Source of the DNA: Aerococcaceae bacterium DSM 111020
GTDB taxonomy: Bacteria > Bacillota > Bacilli > Lactobacillales > Aerococcaceae
NCBI GenBank assembly: GCA_015863185.1
Contig: JACBXP010000005.1
Span: 62,001 to 126,000 of the forward strand
Direction: 5' to 3'
DNA: 64,000 nt
Part shown: positions 17,450 to 27,919 of the stretch, in pieces
Layout: each line of letters begins with the position of its first letter
Numbering within the stretch: the stretch's first letter is position 1
Notes under the pieces: generated by a model
Told to the model about the DNA's origin: nothing
What the model saw: the letters and a program-made list of their open reading frames with translations, nothing else
Database searches by the model: none
Program-made: the position numbers and the translations under genes

Positions 17450-19216
17450 TTATGATTGGTTTTGTTGATAATGTTGAATCGCTTCAGTAAAGGGCTCTGC
17501 ATATTTTTCTGCTTTAACTTGACCGATGCCATCGACCTTTAAAAATTGGACAAAATCAGTAGGTTGTGTGTTGGTCATGTCGACTAATGTTTTGTTATTG
17601 CAGATAATATAAGCAGGAACATGTTCTTTTTGTGCTAATTTTGAGCGAACTTCTCTTAGTATCGAGTATAATTCAGGATCATTTGCTGTTGTCGTTCCCG
17701 AAGATTTAGTTTTCGTCTGACGCGAATAATGTTTGTATTTCATCGTTAGTTTTTCTTGATTAAATAGGATATCTTTGGCATGTACGGTGAGAACTAATCC
17801 ATTGAATTCATTGAGGGTTAAATAATTTTCAGCGAGTAAACGAGAAATGATATCTTTGATATAGGATTCACTGTGATTCTTCAATAATCCGAAAGTTGAT
17901 AATTTATCAAAGCCATTCCGGAGGACTCTTTGATCTTTAACACCCCTTAGAACATGACTGACCATCGTCATTCCGAAACTGTGTTTCATTCTAACGATGT
18001 TTGATAAAATCATTTGAGCTTCTTTAGTGACATCGATCACTTCGAATTCATGGAGACAGCTTGAGCAATAATCACAAGGGGCATCATATGCCTCGCTAAA
18101 GTAATTCAAAATAAATTTCCGCAAACAAGTGGTCGTATTAGCATACCCAATCATGGCATCTAAGCGACGGTGTACATAAGGGTCTTGACTGGTTTCTAAG
18201 AGTCTTTTGCTACTGACAATATCTTGTGCAGAGAAAAGTAAAATAGCCTCCGCATCTAATCCATCTCTACCCGCACGTCCAGCTTCTTGATAATAACTTT
18301 CTAAATCAGTCGGCATATTATAGTGTATTACCCGGCGGACATCTGTCTTGTCAATCCCCATTCCAAATGCATTGGTTGCGACAATAATATTACACTGATC
18401 ATAAATAAATTGATTTTGGGCATGATCGCGTTGTGTTTGGGATAAACCGGCATGATAACGACAGACATTATAATCGCTTTTTAGTAATCGTTCATATATT
18501 TGGTCAACATTTTTACGCGTATTAGCATATATAATCATGGCGTCTTCATGATTTAACAAGGAATTTAAATGTTTCGCTTTTGAATCGGGTTCAATGACAG
18601 TGAAACGAATATTGGGACGATCAAATGAATTGATGATCGTTTCCGGAAATTGTAACCCTAATTGGTCAACAATATCATGTTGAACTAAAGGAGTTGCTGT
18701 CGCGGTGAAGGCAGCAATGATAGGGCGTTGATTGAAATAATCAATAAATTCAGTGATTTGCCGATAACTCGGACGAAAATCATGGCCCCATTGCGATACA
18801 CAATGCGCTTCGTCAATCGCAATCATCGAAATTTTATTGGGAAGTTGGTTGAGAAAAGTAGGATGTTGCAATCTTTCTGGAGCAACATAGAGTAATTTTA
18901 TAGCACCACGATCAATATCATCATTGATTTTATTCATTTCTTCGATATCCATTCCTGAATGAATATAAGCCGCAGGAATGCCATAATCATTTAACGCATC
19001 GACTTGATCTTTCATTAGCGAAATGAGTGGTGTAATCACCACTGTTAGATAAGGTAATAGAACGGCAGGTAATTGATAACAAATCGATTTACCACCGCCC
19101 GTTGGTAAAATACCTAGGACGTCTTTTCCTGCTAAGATTGCTCGAATCAAAGACTCTTGTCCTTCTCTAAAGTTTTGATAACCGAAATGCTTTACTAATT
19201 CTTGAGTAAGTGACAC
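17450..19216 (-). CDS. recQ: ATP-dependent DNA helicase RecQ
   Basis: 3'-5' helicase of recombinational repair, 588 aa. Superfamily 2 motifs are present: GILPTGGGKSICYQLPA (motif I), DEAH in AIDEAHCVSQWGHDFRP, TATATP (motif III) and the motif VI region GRAGRDG. A zinc-binding region follows, with Cys in FILNYFSEAYDAPCDYCSSC. Then come the RQC winged helix and a C-terminal HRDC domain (about 510-588). A GTG at 19216 lies 6 bp after GGAGG; a longer ATG-started frame includes the RBS itself, so the GTG is preferred. Confidence 0.93.
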   Translation of the reverse strand: MSLTQELVKHFGYQNFREGQESLIRAILAGKDVLGILPTGGGKSICYQLPAVLLPYLTVVITPLISLMKDQVDALNDYGIPAAYIHSGMDIEEMNKINDDIDRGAIKLLYVAPERLQHPTFLNQLPNKISMIAIDEAHCVSQWGHDFRPSYRQITEFIDYFNQRPIIAAFTATATPLVQHDIVDQLGLQFPETIINSFDRPNIRFTVIEPDSKAKHLNSLLNHEDAMIIYANTRKNVDQIYERLLKSDYNVCRYHAGLSQTQRDHAQNQFIYDQCNIIVATNAFGMGIDKTDVRRVIHYNMPTDLESYYQEAGRAGRDGLDAEAILLFSAQDIVSSKRLLETSQDPYVHRRLDAMIGYANTTTCLRKFILNYFSEAYDAPCDYCSSCLHEFEVIDVTKEAQMILSNIVRMKHSFGMTMVSHVLRGVKDQRVLRNGFDKLSTFGLLKNHSESYIKDIISRLLAENYLTLNEFNGLVLTVHAKDILFNQEKLTMKYKHYSRQTKTKSSGTTTANDPELYSILREVRSKLAQKEHVPAYIICNNKTLVDMTNTQPTDFVQFLKVDGIGQVKAEKYAEPFTEAIQHYQQNQS

Positions 19217-19322
19217 AAGCGTCCTCCTTCTTTCCATTTTTTCATTATGTTATATTTATTTCTATGAAAACAAATAATATTAAAATTATATCAAAGTTTA
19301 GTATACCAAAGAAAGGAAATGT

Positions 19323-19718
19323 ATGAAGAACGAAGATTTTCAAATGATATCACATGAAGTTGAATTAACTGATGAACGTAATCCAATGATTGGTGAATTT
19401 AAAATTCACTTTTTATTGCGTGTTCCTCGTAGTCATATCGCAACAGATATTCGCACAGGATTTCCTTATTTGATGCGTGAAGACCGCGAACAATTAGAAG
19501 AGATGATTGACCAACATTTTATTTACTATATCAATGAGGTTGTTCAAGGAGAAGCGATCCGGCCACTGACTTTTATTGATGGATTTTTAGAATCCTTGGA
19601 AATTAAAATATTAGAGTTATTCGCCACTGATTTAAAAAATCTCTATCTTGAAAGTACCTCCGTCAGCATTTTCACAGATATTCTTTCTCATAAAATCTCT
19701 GAAAAATATTATCAATAA
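19323..19718 (+). CDS. small unknown protein
   Basis: 131-aa acidic protein that I do not recognise. No signal peptide, membrane segment or known motif is visible. AAAGGAAATGT precedes the ATG. It lies between the divergent recQ and the clpB control region and ends a few bases before the first CtsR-like site. Codon use resembles its neighbours, so it is likely a real gene. Confidence 0.55.
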   Translation: MKNEDFQMISHEVELTDERNPMIGEFKIHFLLRVPRSHIATDIRTGFPYLMREDREQLEEMIDQHFIYYINEVVQGEAIRPLTFIDGFLESLEIKILELFATDLKNLYLESTSVSIFTDILSHKISEKYYQ

Positions 19719-19720
19719 AT

Positions 19721-19845
19721 GTCAAAATAAGTCAAACAAATGTTTGACTTATCCTGACTAATGATGTATACTATAAATAGTCAAGCAAGAAAGAGATTAT
19801 TCTCTCTCTTTTTTTAAAGACAAAACATTGACTAATTTTGACTAA
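19721..19845 (+). promoter_or_regulatory. clpB control region: promoter, three CtsR-like operator pairs and leader hairpin
   Basis: Promoter TTGACT (19744-19749) - 17 bp - TATACT (19767-19772). CtsR-type heptads repeat with a 10-bp period: GTCAAA at 19721 and 19731; TTTGACT 19743 with CCTGACT 19753; and TTGACT at 19828 and 19838, directly before the RBS. GTCAAACA-AA-TGTTTGAC (19731-19748) is also a perfect palindrome. Between promoter and gene, GAAAGAGA/TCTCTC plus seven T (about 19789-19815) resembles a terminator. The match to the CtsR consensus is good but not perfect in the spacers. Confidence 0.75.
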
Positions 19846-19864
19846 TAGAATCGGAGGTATTTCG

Positions 19865-22474
19865 ATGATTGAGAAAATGACAACAACGATGCAACAAGCA
19901 CTTGCTGAAGCACAACAAGTTGCAATCACTCGTAAACATCAACAAATAGATATAGCACATCTTTGGTTAATTTTTATTCAACCAGATCATTTCGCTTATA
20001 AACTTTATCAGGATATCGGAACACCGCTGGAATCCTTTAAACAAATTATAGAAGATGAAATTGACAAATTAAGTGTGGTTGAAGGTAATGTTCAATATGG
20101 GCAACAAATATCGCAACGCTTAAATCAGTTGCTGACAAATGCCAATCAGATTGCACAAGAATTTGGCGATGAATATTTAGCGACGGAAGTATTACTGCTC
20201 GCACTGTACAAACAAGCAAATAATCCTTTGACGATTTTCTTAAATGAAAATAACGTAACAGAACAACAATTAAAAGAACGCATCGAAGAATTAAGAGGAG
20301 GGGAACGTGTGACACAACAAAATCAAGAAGAAACTTATGAAGCATTAGAAAAATATGCGACGAATTTAAATGATGCGGTAAAACAGAATAAACTCGATCC
20401 CGTCATTGGACGAGATGAAGAAATCCGTGATGTTATCCGTATCTTATCAAGAAAAACAAAAAATAATCCCGTATTAATCGGAGATCCCGGCGTTGGTAAA
20501 ACAGCAATAGTTGAAGGATTAGCTCAACGAATTGTTCGCCGTGATGTCCCAGAGAATCTTAAGGATAAAGAAATTTGGAGTCTCGATATGGGAGCATTAA
20601 TTGCTGGCGCAAAATATCGCGGTGAATTTGAAGAGCGACTGAAAGCCGTTCTAAAAGAAGTTAAAAATTCTGAAGGACAAATCTTATTATTCATTGATGA
20701 AATCCATAACATTGTAGGTGCCGGTAAGACTGAAGGGTCGATGGATGCAGGAAACCTCTTGAAACCAATGTTAGCAAGAGGAGAATTGCATACGATTGGT
20801 GCTACGACCTTGGATGAATACCGTGAACATTTTGAAAAAGATAAAGCATTGGAGCGTCGTTTCCAACGTGTCATGGTATTAGAACCAACCGTCGAAGATA
20901 CCATAACAATTCTTAGAGGACTAAAAGAACGTTATGAAATTCACCATGGTGTTAATATTCATGATAATGCGATCGTTGCTGCTGCTACGATGTCAAATCG
21001 TTATATCACTGATCGTTATTTACCAGACAAAGCGATTGACTTAATCGATGAAGCTTCTGCTACCATTAATATGGAATTGAACTCTGTTCCAATTGAAATG
21101 GATACTGTCAATCGTCGTTTAATGACGCTTGAAATTGAAGAAGCAGCATTGAAAAAAGAAACAGATGACGCTTCTAAGAAACGCTTAGAAATTCTTCAAG
21201 AAGAGTTAGCAGATTTACGAGAACAAGCGAATGTTCTCAAAATGCAATGGGAAGAAGAAAAAGCATCGACGAATCTCATTCGCGAAAAACGTGAAGAATT
21301 AGATCAAGCGCGCCATGATTTAGAAGACGCACAAAGCAATTATGAATTGGAAAGAGCGGCTGAATTACAGCATGGCATTATCCCTAAATTAGAAGAAGAG
21401 GTCCGTGAATTAGAAGCTGAACACGAAGCTTCTCTGGATGAGGATTCTGTTCGCTTGACTCAAGAAGCAGTCACAGAAGAAGAGATTGCTAAAGTAGTCG
21501 AACGATTAACGGGCATTCCAGTGGCTAAATTAGTTGCTGGAGAAAGAGATAAATTATTGGCACTCGACGAAACACTTTCAACGCGTGTCATCGGCCAAAC
21601 AGAAGCGATTGATCGTGTGACCGAAGCAGTCTTACGTTCACGTGCAGGAATTCAAGATCCTTCTAAACCTATCGGTTCCTTCCTATTCTTAGGACCAACA
21701 GGGGTAGGGAAAACGGAATTAGCTAAAGCACTTGCTGAACAATTATTTGATTCTGAAGACCATATGATACGCATTGATATGTCTGAGTATATGGAGAAAC
21801 ACACTGTGTCTCGGTTAGTTGGAGCACCTCCTGGTTATATTGGCCATGAAGATGGGGGACAATTAACGGAAGCGGTTCGTCGCAATCCTTATACAATTGT
21901 TTTACTTGATGAAATCGAAAAAGCGCATCCTGATGTCTTTAATATCTTATTACAAGTATTAGATGACGGACGGTTAACCGATTCTAAGGGCCGTGTTGTT
22001 GACTTCAAGAATACCGTTGTTATTATGACTTCAAATGCTGGATCACAATACCTGTTAGATGGGGTAGATGACAAAGGTAATATTACGGATGAAGCAAGAG
22101 ATCAAGTCGAATCGACCTTGAAAGCGACATTTAAACCAGAATTCTTGAATCGTATCGATGATATCGTCATGTTCTCACCATTATCAATGAATAATATGAC
22201 GAAGATTGTTTACAAAATGATTCAACAACTCTCTTCACGATTGGAAGAACAAGAGATTGATCTTCGAATTACAGAAGAAGCTGCCAATTGGTTGGCTGAA
22301 CAAGGTTATGATCCAATTTATGGTGCAAGACCACTTCAACGGTTTATTACGAAACAACTGGAAACACCATTGGCTCGTGCGATTATTGGTGGTCAAGTGA
22401 TGCCTCAATCCATTGTGACGGTGGAATTAAAAGATGATGCATTAGTTTTTGATAGCCAATTAAAAGAAGAATAA
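19865..22474 (+). CDS. clpB: ATP-dependent chaperone ClpB
   Basis: Hsp100 disaggregase working with DnaK to rescue aggregated proteins. The 869-aa protein has an N-terminal Clp repeat domain (1-150). NBD1 has [18 protein letters not shown] (about 204) and Walker B LFIDEIH. The long coiled-coil middle domain (about 400-525) that separates ClpB from ClpA/C is present. NBD2 has [16 protein letters not shown] (about 605) and [14 protein letters not shown]. The start at 19865 follows GGAGG. Control by CtsR is inferred from the upstream operator pairs. Confidence 0.95.
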   Translation: MIEKMTTTMQQALAEAQQVAITRKHQQIDIAHLWLIFIQPDHFAYKLYQDIGTPLESFKQIIEDEIDKLSVVEGNVQYGQQISQRLNQLLTNANQIAQEFGDEYLATEVLLLALYKQANNPLTIFLNENNVTEQQLKERIEELRGGERVTQQNQEETYEALEKYATNLNDAVKQNKLDPVIGRDEEIRDVIRILSRKTKNNPVLIGDPGVGKTAIVEGLAQRIVRRDVPENLKDKEIWSLDMGALIAGAKYRGEFEERLKAVLKEVKNSEGQILLFIDEIHNIVGAGKTEGSMDAGNLLKPMLARGELHTIGATTLDEYREHFEKDKALERRFQRVMVLEPTVEDTITILRGLKERYEIHHGVNIHDNAIVAAATMSNRYITDRYLPDKAIDLIDEASATINMELNSVPIEMDTVNRRLMTLEIEEAALKKETDDASKKRLEILQEELADLREQANVLKMQWEEEKASTNLIREKREELDQARHDLEDAQSNYELERAAELQHGIIPKLEEEVRELEAEHEASLDEDSVRLTQEAVTEEEIAKVVERLTGIPVAKLVAGERDKLLALDETLSTRVIGQTEAIDRVTEAVLRSRAGIQDPSKPIGSFLFLGPTGVGKTELAKALAEQLFDSEDHMIRIDMSEYMEKHTVSRLVGAPPGYIGHEDGGQLTEAVRRNPYTIVLLDEIEKAHPDVFNILLQVLDDGRLTDSKGRVVDFKNTVVIMTSNAGSQYLLDGVDDKGNITDEARDQVESTLKATFKPEFLNRIDDIVMFSPLSMNNMTKIVYKMIQQLSSRLEEQEIDLRITEEAANWLAEQGYDPIYGARPLQRFITKQLETPLARAIIGGQVMPQSIVTVELKDDALVFDSQLKEE

Positions 22475-22487
22475 TCATATTTACATC

Positions 22488-22521
22488 TAGTCGGAACCTT
22501 AACGTGTTCCGACTATTTTTG
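22488..22521 (+). terminator. rho-independent terminator after clpB
   Basis: Perfect stem TAGTCGGAAC (22488-22497) / GTTCCGACTA (22506-22515), T run. Confidence 0.9.
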
Positions 22522-22670
22522 TCTCATTGATATCTGTTAATAACAAACAATCATCCGATAAAAGTTTAAAGTAAAAGTTTCATCTAACAAAGATGACAGA
22601 ATTTCTTCAAGAGGATTTCTAGAATCATCGATTACTCATGCTTGGCATGTTTGATAAATGATTATGGTCT

Positions 22671-22853
22671 GATGTGATCACTATCGATCACAATATGACT
22701 GACCGAGAAATGTTGAAAGATGATGCGATTTAGTATTTCATTCAATCTATGCCTTCTGATGTTTTCATTGGGTAAACAGAAATTGTCTCCCCTAAATGCG
22801 CATTGAAATTCAGCCCAAAATCGTCTAAAATCATTTGGAAACATTTTCTTGTT
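22671..22853 (+). pseudogene. possible decayed coding remnant in the clpB-downstream spacer
   Basis: The spacer 22522-22923 has no intact gene. On the + strand, frame 22671 reads DVITIDHNMTDREMLKDDAI, stop TAG (22731), then YFIQSMPSDVFIG, stop TAA (22773), then about 26 more codons. The composition is protein-like, with two in-frame stops and no start or RBS. The opposite strand of the same stretch is also open, so this may be chance. I could not match it to a family. Confidence 0.25.
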
Positions 22854-22923
22854 TGATTCAAGATATTTTCTTTGGTGTAGAAAAAAATTGTGGTAAGATG
22901 TTTGATTAGAAAGGTGTGATTGA

Positions 22924-24096
22924 TTGGATAAATACAAAAAAGTCGACAAATTAATAATGAAATATTTATTGATGCTCATTGCCGTAGTTTTTGTTATTTT
23001 AAATCATAAAATGATCTTTAGTTGGTTGGGCAATCTTTTCACTGTGTTATCCCCCATCTTCTTTGGCGCTGTATTAGCTTATATTTTAAATATTTTAATG
23101 GAATTTTTTGAAAGACATTATTTTCCAAATCGCGAGGAAAAATGGGTGAATAATACTAGAAGGCCCATCAGTATTTTGCTTTCCATTGTGGTCATTATTC
23201 TCGTTCTGTTTTTCGTCATGCGCTTAGTTATTCCGCAATTACTATCCGTATTTGAACAAACATTAACCATTTTACCGACCTTAGCTGAAAATTTTCGTCT
23301 ATGGGTGATTAGAAATGAAGAATTATTTCCACCGATTTCAGATTTTGTAAGCCAATGGAATTTTGATTGGCAAAATATCGTACAAAGAACCTTAAACTTT
23401 GTCAATGATGTGACCGGATCATTTATTAATACGGCATTTTCTACGGTTACCTCTGCCTTTAGTATTATTGTGAATCTGTTTCTATCCTTGATGATTGCTG
23501 TTTATATTCTGTTTTCAAAAGAAAAGTTAAGCAAAAATTTCAATCAAGTATTTGAAACGTATCTTTCATCGAAGAATAATCGACGTTTACATTATGTGTT
23601 AAGTGTCTTTGATGAATCATTCCGCAATTTTATTACCGGAGAAGTGATTGAAGCAGCCATACTTGGGATGATGATGACAGTTGGAATGCTAATATTCCAA
23701 TTCCCATATGCAACAATGATTGGTGCCTTGACCGGGGTCACAGCGATTATTCCGATACTTGGAGCCTATTTATCGGGAGCTGTTGGATTTCTCTTGATTT
23801 TGATGAATTCACCGATCCAAGCATTGTTCTTCATCATCTTTATCGTTGTGGTACAACAAATAGAAGGGAATTTAATTTATCCACGTGTTGTAGGTAGTTC
23901 GATTGGGTTACCTGGTCTATGGGTGTTAATCGCTGTAACTATCGGAGGTGGCGTTGGCGGTATTGGCGGGATGCTCGTTGCAGTGCCATTAGCATCAGCT
24001 TTATATCGTATGTTGAAAGATGATGTAAAAAAACGTCATGATATTCAAAACACCCGACATCAAACAACAGAAGAATATCAAAAAATCATTCATTAA
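22924..24096 (+). CDS. AI-2E family transporter (PerM/YrrI-like)
   Basis: Integral membrane protein of 390 aa with about eight hydrophobic segments, including a pair at 10-55, others around 80-105 and 165-195, and a C-terminal cluster at 230-370. Family marks are the FGAVLAYIL segment and GALTGVTAIIPILGAYLSG followed by QQIEGNLIYPRVVG. Members are putative exporters or antiporters; the AI-2 link is not general. A TTG start with AAAGGTG 7 bp upstream is likely; ATG 22960 is an alternative. Confidence 0.85.
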   Translation: MDKYKKVDKLIMKYLLMLIAVVFVILNHKMIFSWLGNLFTVLSPIFFGAVLAYILNILMEFFERHYFPNREEKWVNNTRRPISILLSIVVIILVLFFVMRLVIPQLLSVFEQTLTILPTLAENFRLWVIRNEELFPPISDFVSQWNFDWQNIVQRTLNFVNDVTGSFINTAFSTVTSAFSIIVNLFLSLMIAVYILFSKEKLSKNFNQVFETYLSSKNNRRLHYVLSVFDESFRNFITGEVIEAAILGMMMTVGMLIFQFPYATMIGALTGVTAIIPILGAYLSGAVGFLLILMNSPIQALFFIIFIVVVQQIEGNLIYPRVVGSSIGLPGLWVLIAVTIGGGVGGIGGMLVAVPLASALYRMLKDDVKKRHDIQNTRHQTTEEYQKIIH

Positions 24097-24127
24097 AGCT
24101 TTTCAATAGTCAATGAAAGCTAAGATA

Positions 24128-24168
24128 AACGACCAAATTTATTATATTTGGTCGTTTTGTTGTTTTTA
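24128..24168 (+). terminator. rho-independent terminator after the AI-2E transporter
   Basis: Perfect AACGACCAAAT (24128-24138) / ATTTGGTCGTT (24146-24156), followed by a T-rich tract. Confidence 0.85.
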
Positions 24169-24243
24169 TATGCGATAATTTCACCTTAAACAAGAGAAGC
24201 CAGAGGATTCACCAAGAGAATCAATCAAATCAGCATTTTATGC

Positions 24244-24272
24244 TTGTCAAAGCATCGCGATTCATATATAAT
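24244..24272 (+). promoter_or_regulatory. promoter of rpsB
   Basis: TTGTCA (24244-24249) - 17 bp - TATAAT (24267-24272). Confidence 0.75.
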
Positions 24273-24278
24273 ACTTGA

Positions 24279-24386
24279 TGGTTGTAAGACCAATAAAACG
24301 CACAATAGTGGATAATTATCAGGGTGCTTTCTCACGGGAGTCTGTTAATCAGCGAAACTATTGGTGGAAAAAACCAAAGGAGAATG
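24279..24386 (+). ncRNA. structured rpsB leader, putative S2 autoregulatory element
   Basis: A 110-nt 5' UTR separates the promoter from rpsB. CAATAGT (24303-24309) pairs exactly with ACTATTG (24357-24363), closing a 61-nt domain. A short GGT..ACC helix lies just before the RBS. Long structured leaders before ribosomal protein genes often bind their product; assignment to S2 is inference. Confidence 0.45.
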
Positions 24387-24390
24387 AAAA

Positions 24391-25170
24391 ATGGCAGTTA
24401 TTTCTATGAAACAATTATTGGAAGCCGGAGTACACTTCGGTCACCAAACTCGTCGTTGGAACCCAAAAATGAAAAAGTATATCTTTACAGAGCGTAATGG
24501 TATCTATATCATTGACTTACAAAAAACCGTCAAATTAGTTGACGAAGCATATAATGCAATGCGTGATTACTCAGCAAATGGTGGCGTTGTATTGTTTGTT
24601 GGTACTAAAAAACAAGCACAACAATCGATCCAAGAACAAGCTGAACGTGCAGGACAATACTATGTAAATCACCGTTGGTTAGGTGGCTTATTAACGAACT
24701 GGGAAACAATCCAACAATCAATTAAACGTTTGAAATCAATTGAAACCATGCAAGAAGATGGGACATTTGATTTATTACCTAAAAAAGAAGTTGGGGAATT
24801 ATTAAAAGAATTAGACCGTCTTGAATCAAACTTAGGCGGAATTAAAGATATGCCTCACTTACCAGATGTTATTTATATCGTTGATCCACGTAAAGAACAC
24901 ATTGCTGTTCAAGAAGCGAATAAATTAAATGTTCCAATCATCGCTATGGTTGATACAAACTGTGATCCAGATGAAGTGGATGTTGTTATCCCTTCAAATG
25001 ACGATGCGATTCGTGCGATTAAATTAATTACAACAGCGATGGCTGATGCTGTGATCGAAGCAAACCAAGGAGAAGCTAACGATAGCTCTGATGAGCAATC
25101 AGACAGCGAATTCTTTGATAATTTATTCGATAATGACGAAGAAGAAAATTCAGAAGAAACAGCTGAATAA
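24391..25170 (+). CDS. rpsB: 30S ribosomal protein S2
   Basis: Small-subunit protein S2, 259 aa, starting [20 protein letters not shown], with [26 protein letters not shown] and IVDTNCDPD-type blocks. The C-terminal 30 residues are strongly acidic and low-complexity (EDEEENSEE-like), as in several Lactobacillales. RBS AAAGGAG. It is followed by a terminator, and tsf is the expected next gene. Confidence 0.97.
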   Translation: MAVISMKQLLEAGVHFGHQTRRWNPKMKKYIFTERNGIYIIDLQKTVKLVDEAYNAMRDYSANGGVVLFVGTKKQAQQSIQEQAERAGQYYVNHRWLGGLLTNWETIQQSIKRLKSIETMQEDGTFDLLPKKEVGELLKELDRLESNLGGIKDMPHLPDVIYIVDPRKEHIAVQEANKLNVPIIAMVDTNCDPDEVDVVIPSNDDAIRAIKLITTAMADAVIEANQGEANDSSDEQSDSEFFDNLFDNDEEENSEETAE

Positions 25171-25183
25171 CAGAGGAAATTTA

Positions 25184-25243
25184 CCGTTCTTACCAGACAA
25201 TGTTAGGTGATAGGCCTTATTATTGGTAGGGGCGGTTTTTTTA
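25184..25243 (+). terminator. terminator/attenuator between rpsB and tsf
   Basis: CCGTTCTTACCA pairs with TGGTAGGGGCGG (three G-U pairs) around a long loop, then seven T. It may reduce, rather than abolish, read-through to tsf. Confidence 0.7.
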
Positions 25244-25332
25244 AAGGGATGACTTGCGACGAATTATTCGTGCAACACATTCATTAAAATGATATACTAT
25301 AATAGAAATTAGTTATTGGGAGGAATTTATTA

Positions 25333-26214
25333 ATGGCAAATATTACTGCAAAACTTGTTAAAGAATTACGTGACCGTACGGGCGTTGGAATGATGGATGC
25401 AAAAAAAGCACTCGTTGAAGTTGACGGTGATATGGATGCAGCAATCGACTTCCTACGTACAAAAGGGTTAGCCACAGCTGCAAAAAAAGCAGATCGTATT
25501 GCAGCCGAAGGATTAGCAACAGCTTATGTTTCAGGTAATACTGCAGCAGTTGTTGAAGTGAACTCTGAAACGGATTTCGTAGCAAAAAATGAACAATTCC
25601 AAACATTAGTTCAAGATGTTGTTCGTGCAGTAGCAGAAAACAAACCAGCAAATATGGAAGAAGCTTTAGCAATTGAAGTTGATGGGACAACACTTCAAGA
25701 TGCAATGACAGAAGCAACAACAAAAATCGGCGAAAAAATTGATTTCCGTCGCTTTGAAATTTTAGAAAAAGAAGATTCTGATGTTTTCGGAACTTATGTT
25801 CATGCAGGTGGATCAATTGTTGCTGTTGTTAAAATAACAGATTCTGATGATGAAGAAGCAGCACGCGATGTCGCAATGCATGTTGCAGCCATCAATCCTC
25901 AATTTACTAATCGCGAAGATGTCTCAGAAGAGGTTTATAATCGCGAAAAAGAAGTACAAGTGGAAAAAACACTCGCTGAAGGGAAACCAGAACATATTGT
26001 AGAGAAAATTGTCGAAGGACGTATGGGCAAATTCTACTCTGAAATTGTTCTTGTTGAACAAGATTTCGTTAAAGACAGCGATATGACCGTTGGTCAATAT
26101 ATTGAATCTAAAGGTGGCAAAGTTGATTCATTTGTACGCTTCGAAGTTGGAGAAGGAATCGAGAAACGTCAAGACAATTTCGCTGAAGAAGTTGCAGCAC
26201 AAATGAACCAATAA
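25333..26214 (+). CDS. tsf: elongation factor Ts
   Basis: Nucleotide-exchange factor for EF-Tu, 293 aa. The N-terminal UBA-like domain and signature [18 protein letters not shown] (about 11-28) are present, followed by the [13 protein letters not shown] block that contacts EF-Tu and a C-terminal helical domain. RBS GGGAGG. A terminator follows. Confidence 0.97.
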   Translation: MANITAKLVKELRDRTGVGMMDAKKALVEVDGDMDAAIDFLRTKGLATAAKKADRIAAEGLATAYVSGNTAAVVEVNSETDFVAKNEQFQTLVQDVVRAVAENKPANMEEALAIEVDGTTLQDAMTEATTKIGEKIDFRRFEILEKEDSDVFGTYVHAGGSIVAVVKITDSDDEEAARDVAMHVAAINPQFTNREDVSEEVYNREKEVQVEKTLAEGKPEHIVEKIVEGRMGKFYSEIVLVEQDFVKDSDMTVGQYIESKGGKVDSFVRFEVGEGIEKRQDNFAEEVAAQMNQ

Positions 26215-26220
26215 AATTTT

Positions 26221-26243
26221 AGCCCCATTTGGGGCTATTTTTA
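26221..26243 (+). terminator. rho-independent terminator after tsf
   Basis: AGCCCC-ATTT-GGGGCT followed by ATTTTTA. Confidence 0.85.
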
Positions 26244-26282
26244 TGGTTCTATCGACATATCAGCAATTCAAGGAGGAAATCA

Positions 26283-27014
26283 ATGAGCCAGAATCAAGTG
26301 AAATATAAAAGAGTGGTATTGAAATTAAGTGGTGAAGCAATGGCAGGAGAACAGGGCTTCGGCATCAATCCCAATACGATTAAAGAAATGGTCAAAGAAA
26401 TTAAAGAAGTTCATGAATTAGGTGTTGAAATAGCCATCGTTGTGGGTGGTGGAAACATTTGGCGTGGAACCATCGGTGAAGAAATGGGTATGGAACGTGC
26501 CCAAGCAGATTACATGGGAATGCTTGCGACGGTTATGAATGCATTAGCATTACAAGATGTACTCGAAGCAAATGATGTCGCTTCCCGTGTTCAGACAGCG
26601 GTTGATATGAGACAAATTGCTGAACCATATATTCGTCGTCGTGCGATTCGTCATCTAGAAAAAGGGCGCGTGGTGATTTTTGCAGCAGGCACCGGAAATC
26701 CTTATTTCACAACAGATACAACGGCAGCATTGCGTGCAGCTGAAATTGAAGCAGATGTCATTTTAATGGCAAAAAATAATGTTGACGGCGTGTATGATGC
26801 CGATCCACGAGAAAATAAAGATGCGGCAAAATTTGATCGCTTGACTCATTTAGATGTCATTAATAAAGGGCTAAAAGTAATGGATTCTACCGCAAGTTCC
26901 TTAAGTATGGATAATGATATTCCATTAGTTGTCTTTAATTTAAATGCTCCGGGTAATATTAAGCGGGTCGTTTTAGGTGAAGACATTGGGACAACCGTCG
27001 AAGTGACGGAATAA
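26283..27014 (+). CDS. pyrH: uridylate kinase (UMP kinase)
   Basis: Amino-acid-kinase-fold enzyme phosphorylating UMP to UDP in pyrimidine nucleotide synthesis; 243 aa. Blocks include [46 protein letters not shown] and [13 protein letters not shown]. The start at 26283 follows AAGGAGG. An upstream in-frame ATG (26229) sits next to the tsf terminator and is rejected. Confidence 0.96.
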   Translation: MSQNQVKYKRVVLKLSGEAMAGEQGFGINPNTIKEMVKEIKEVHELGVEIAIVVGGGNIWRGTIGEEMGMERAQADYMGMLATVMNALALQDVLEANDVASRVQTAVDMRQIAEPYIRRRAIRHLEKGRVVIFAAGTGNPYFTTDTTAALRAAEIEADVILMAKNNVDGVYDADPRENKDAAKFDRLTHLDVINKGLKVMDSTASSLSMDNDIPLVVFNLNAPGNIKRVVLGEDIGTTVEVTE

Positions 27015-27048
27015 TTCCTTTCCTAATCACTGCAATGAAAATACATTG

Positions 27049-27091
27049 ACGCTCAATCAGGGATGCACATTCGTTGATTGAGTGTTTTTTT
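27049..27091 (+). terminator. rho-independent terminator after pyrH
   Basis: ACGCTCAATCA (27049-27059) / TGATTGAGTGT (27075-27085), one G-U pair, seven T. Confidence 0.85.
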
Positions 27092-27207
27092 ATTTAAAAC
27101 AAACCTCATATTATCTCAATCCATCGCTGGCACGTTTTCTTCTTCACTATAATTTTTTCTCCATCTATGCTATAATAATGTTATCAGACTACTGTAGGAG
27201 GATTATT

Positions 27208-27765
27208 ATGGCGGATACCATTATTAAAACAACGAAAGAACGGATGCAAAAGTCGATTGAATCATTTCAGAGAGAACTAGGATCGATTCGAGCGGGAGTA
27301 GCCAATGCGAGTATTTTAGACCGCGTGCAAGTATTATATTACGGTGTACCCACACCATTGAATCAATTAGCAGGAATTACCGTTCCTGAAGCGAGAATGC
27401 TTTTGATAACCCCTTATGATAAAGGAAGTATCGGTGATATTGAAAAAGCCATTTTACAAAGTGATATTGGTATTACACCGAATAATGATGGGGATGTTAT
27501 TCGACTAACTATTCCACCGCTAACTAAAGAACGTCGCCAAGAACTAGTCAAAGTTGTTGGAAAAGAAGCGGAAAATGCCAAAATAAGCATTCGTAATATT
27601 CGTCGTAGTCAAATTGATGAAGCTAAGAAGTTAGAAAAGGCAAACGAATTGACAGAAGATGATGTTAAGAATTATGAAAATCAAATTCAAGATGTCACAG
27701 ATAAAGCGACTAAAGAAATCGATAATTTAGCCAAAGCTAAAGAAGATGAAATATTAAATAATTAG
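27208..27765 (+). CDS. frr: ribosome recycling factor
   Basis: RRF splits post-termination ribosomes with EF-G. The 185-aa protein has the usual three-helix/beta-sandwich pattern: [53 protein letters not shown] 27208 follows GTAGGAGG. A TATAAT at 27171 may be its -10 box, but no clear -35 is seen. Confidence 0.96.
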   Translation: MADTIIKTTKERMQKSIESFQRELGSIRAGVANASILDRVQVLYYGVPTPLNQLAGITVPEARMLLITPYDKGSIGDIEKAILQSDIGITPNNDGDVIRLTIPPLTKERRQELVKVVGKEAENAKISIRNIRRSQIDEAKKLEKANELTEDDVKNYENQIQDVTDKATKEIDNLAKAKEDEILNN

Positions 27766-27774
27766 TCCGCAATA

Positions 27775-27810
27775 CCTCTCCAAGTATGTTAGTATTTGGA
27801 GAGGTTTTGT
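27775..27810 (+). terminator. rho-independent terminator after frr
   Basis: CCTCTCCAA (27775-27783) / TTGGAGAGG (27796-27804), then TTTTG. Confidence 0.8.
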
Positions 27811-27919
27811 TATTCTTTTATTATTTTAAATGGTATCAAGGATAAGGAAAATAGTGTCTATAAGTTCAAGGCAAATTAATGTATAATGGACTGCATAAGT
27901 AATAAGAAGAGGTGTCTGA

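Noticed and set aside
22662-22979. A 105-codon open frame on the - strand
   Set aside because: It overlaps the start of the AI-2E transporter gene, has no RBS or family match, and its composition looks like antisense of coding-like sequence.
25358-25816. A 152-codon open frame opposite tsf
   Set aside because: Leu/His-rich composition typical of a shadow of an Ala/Glu-rich gene; tsf on the + strand is certain.
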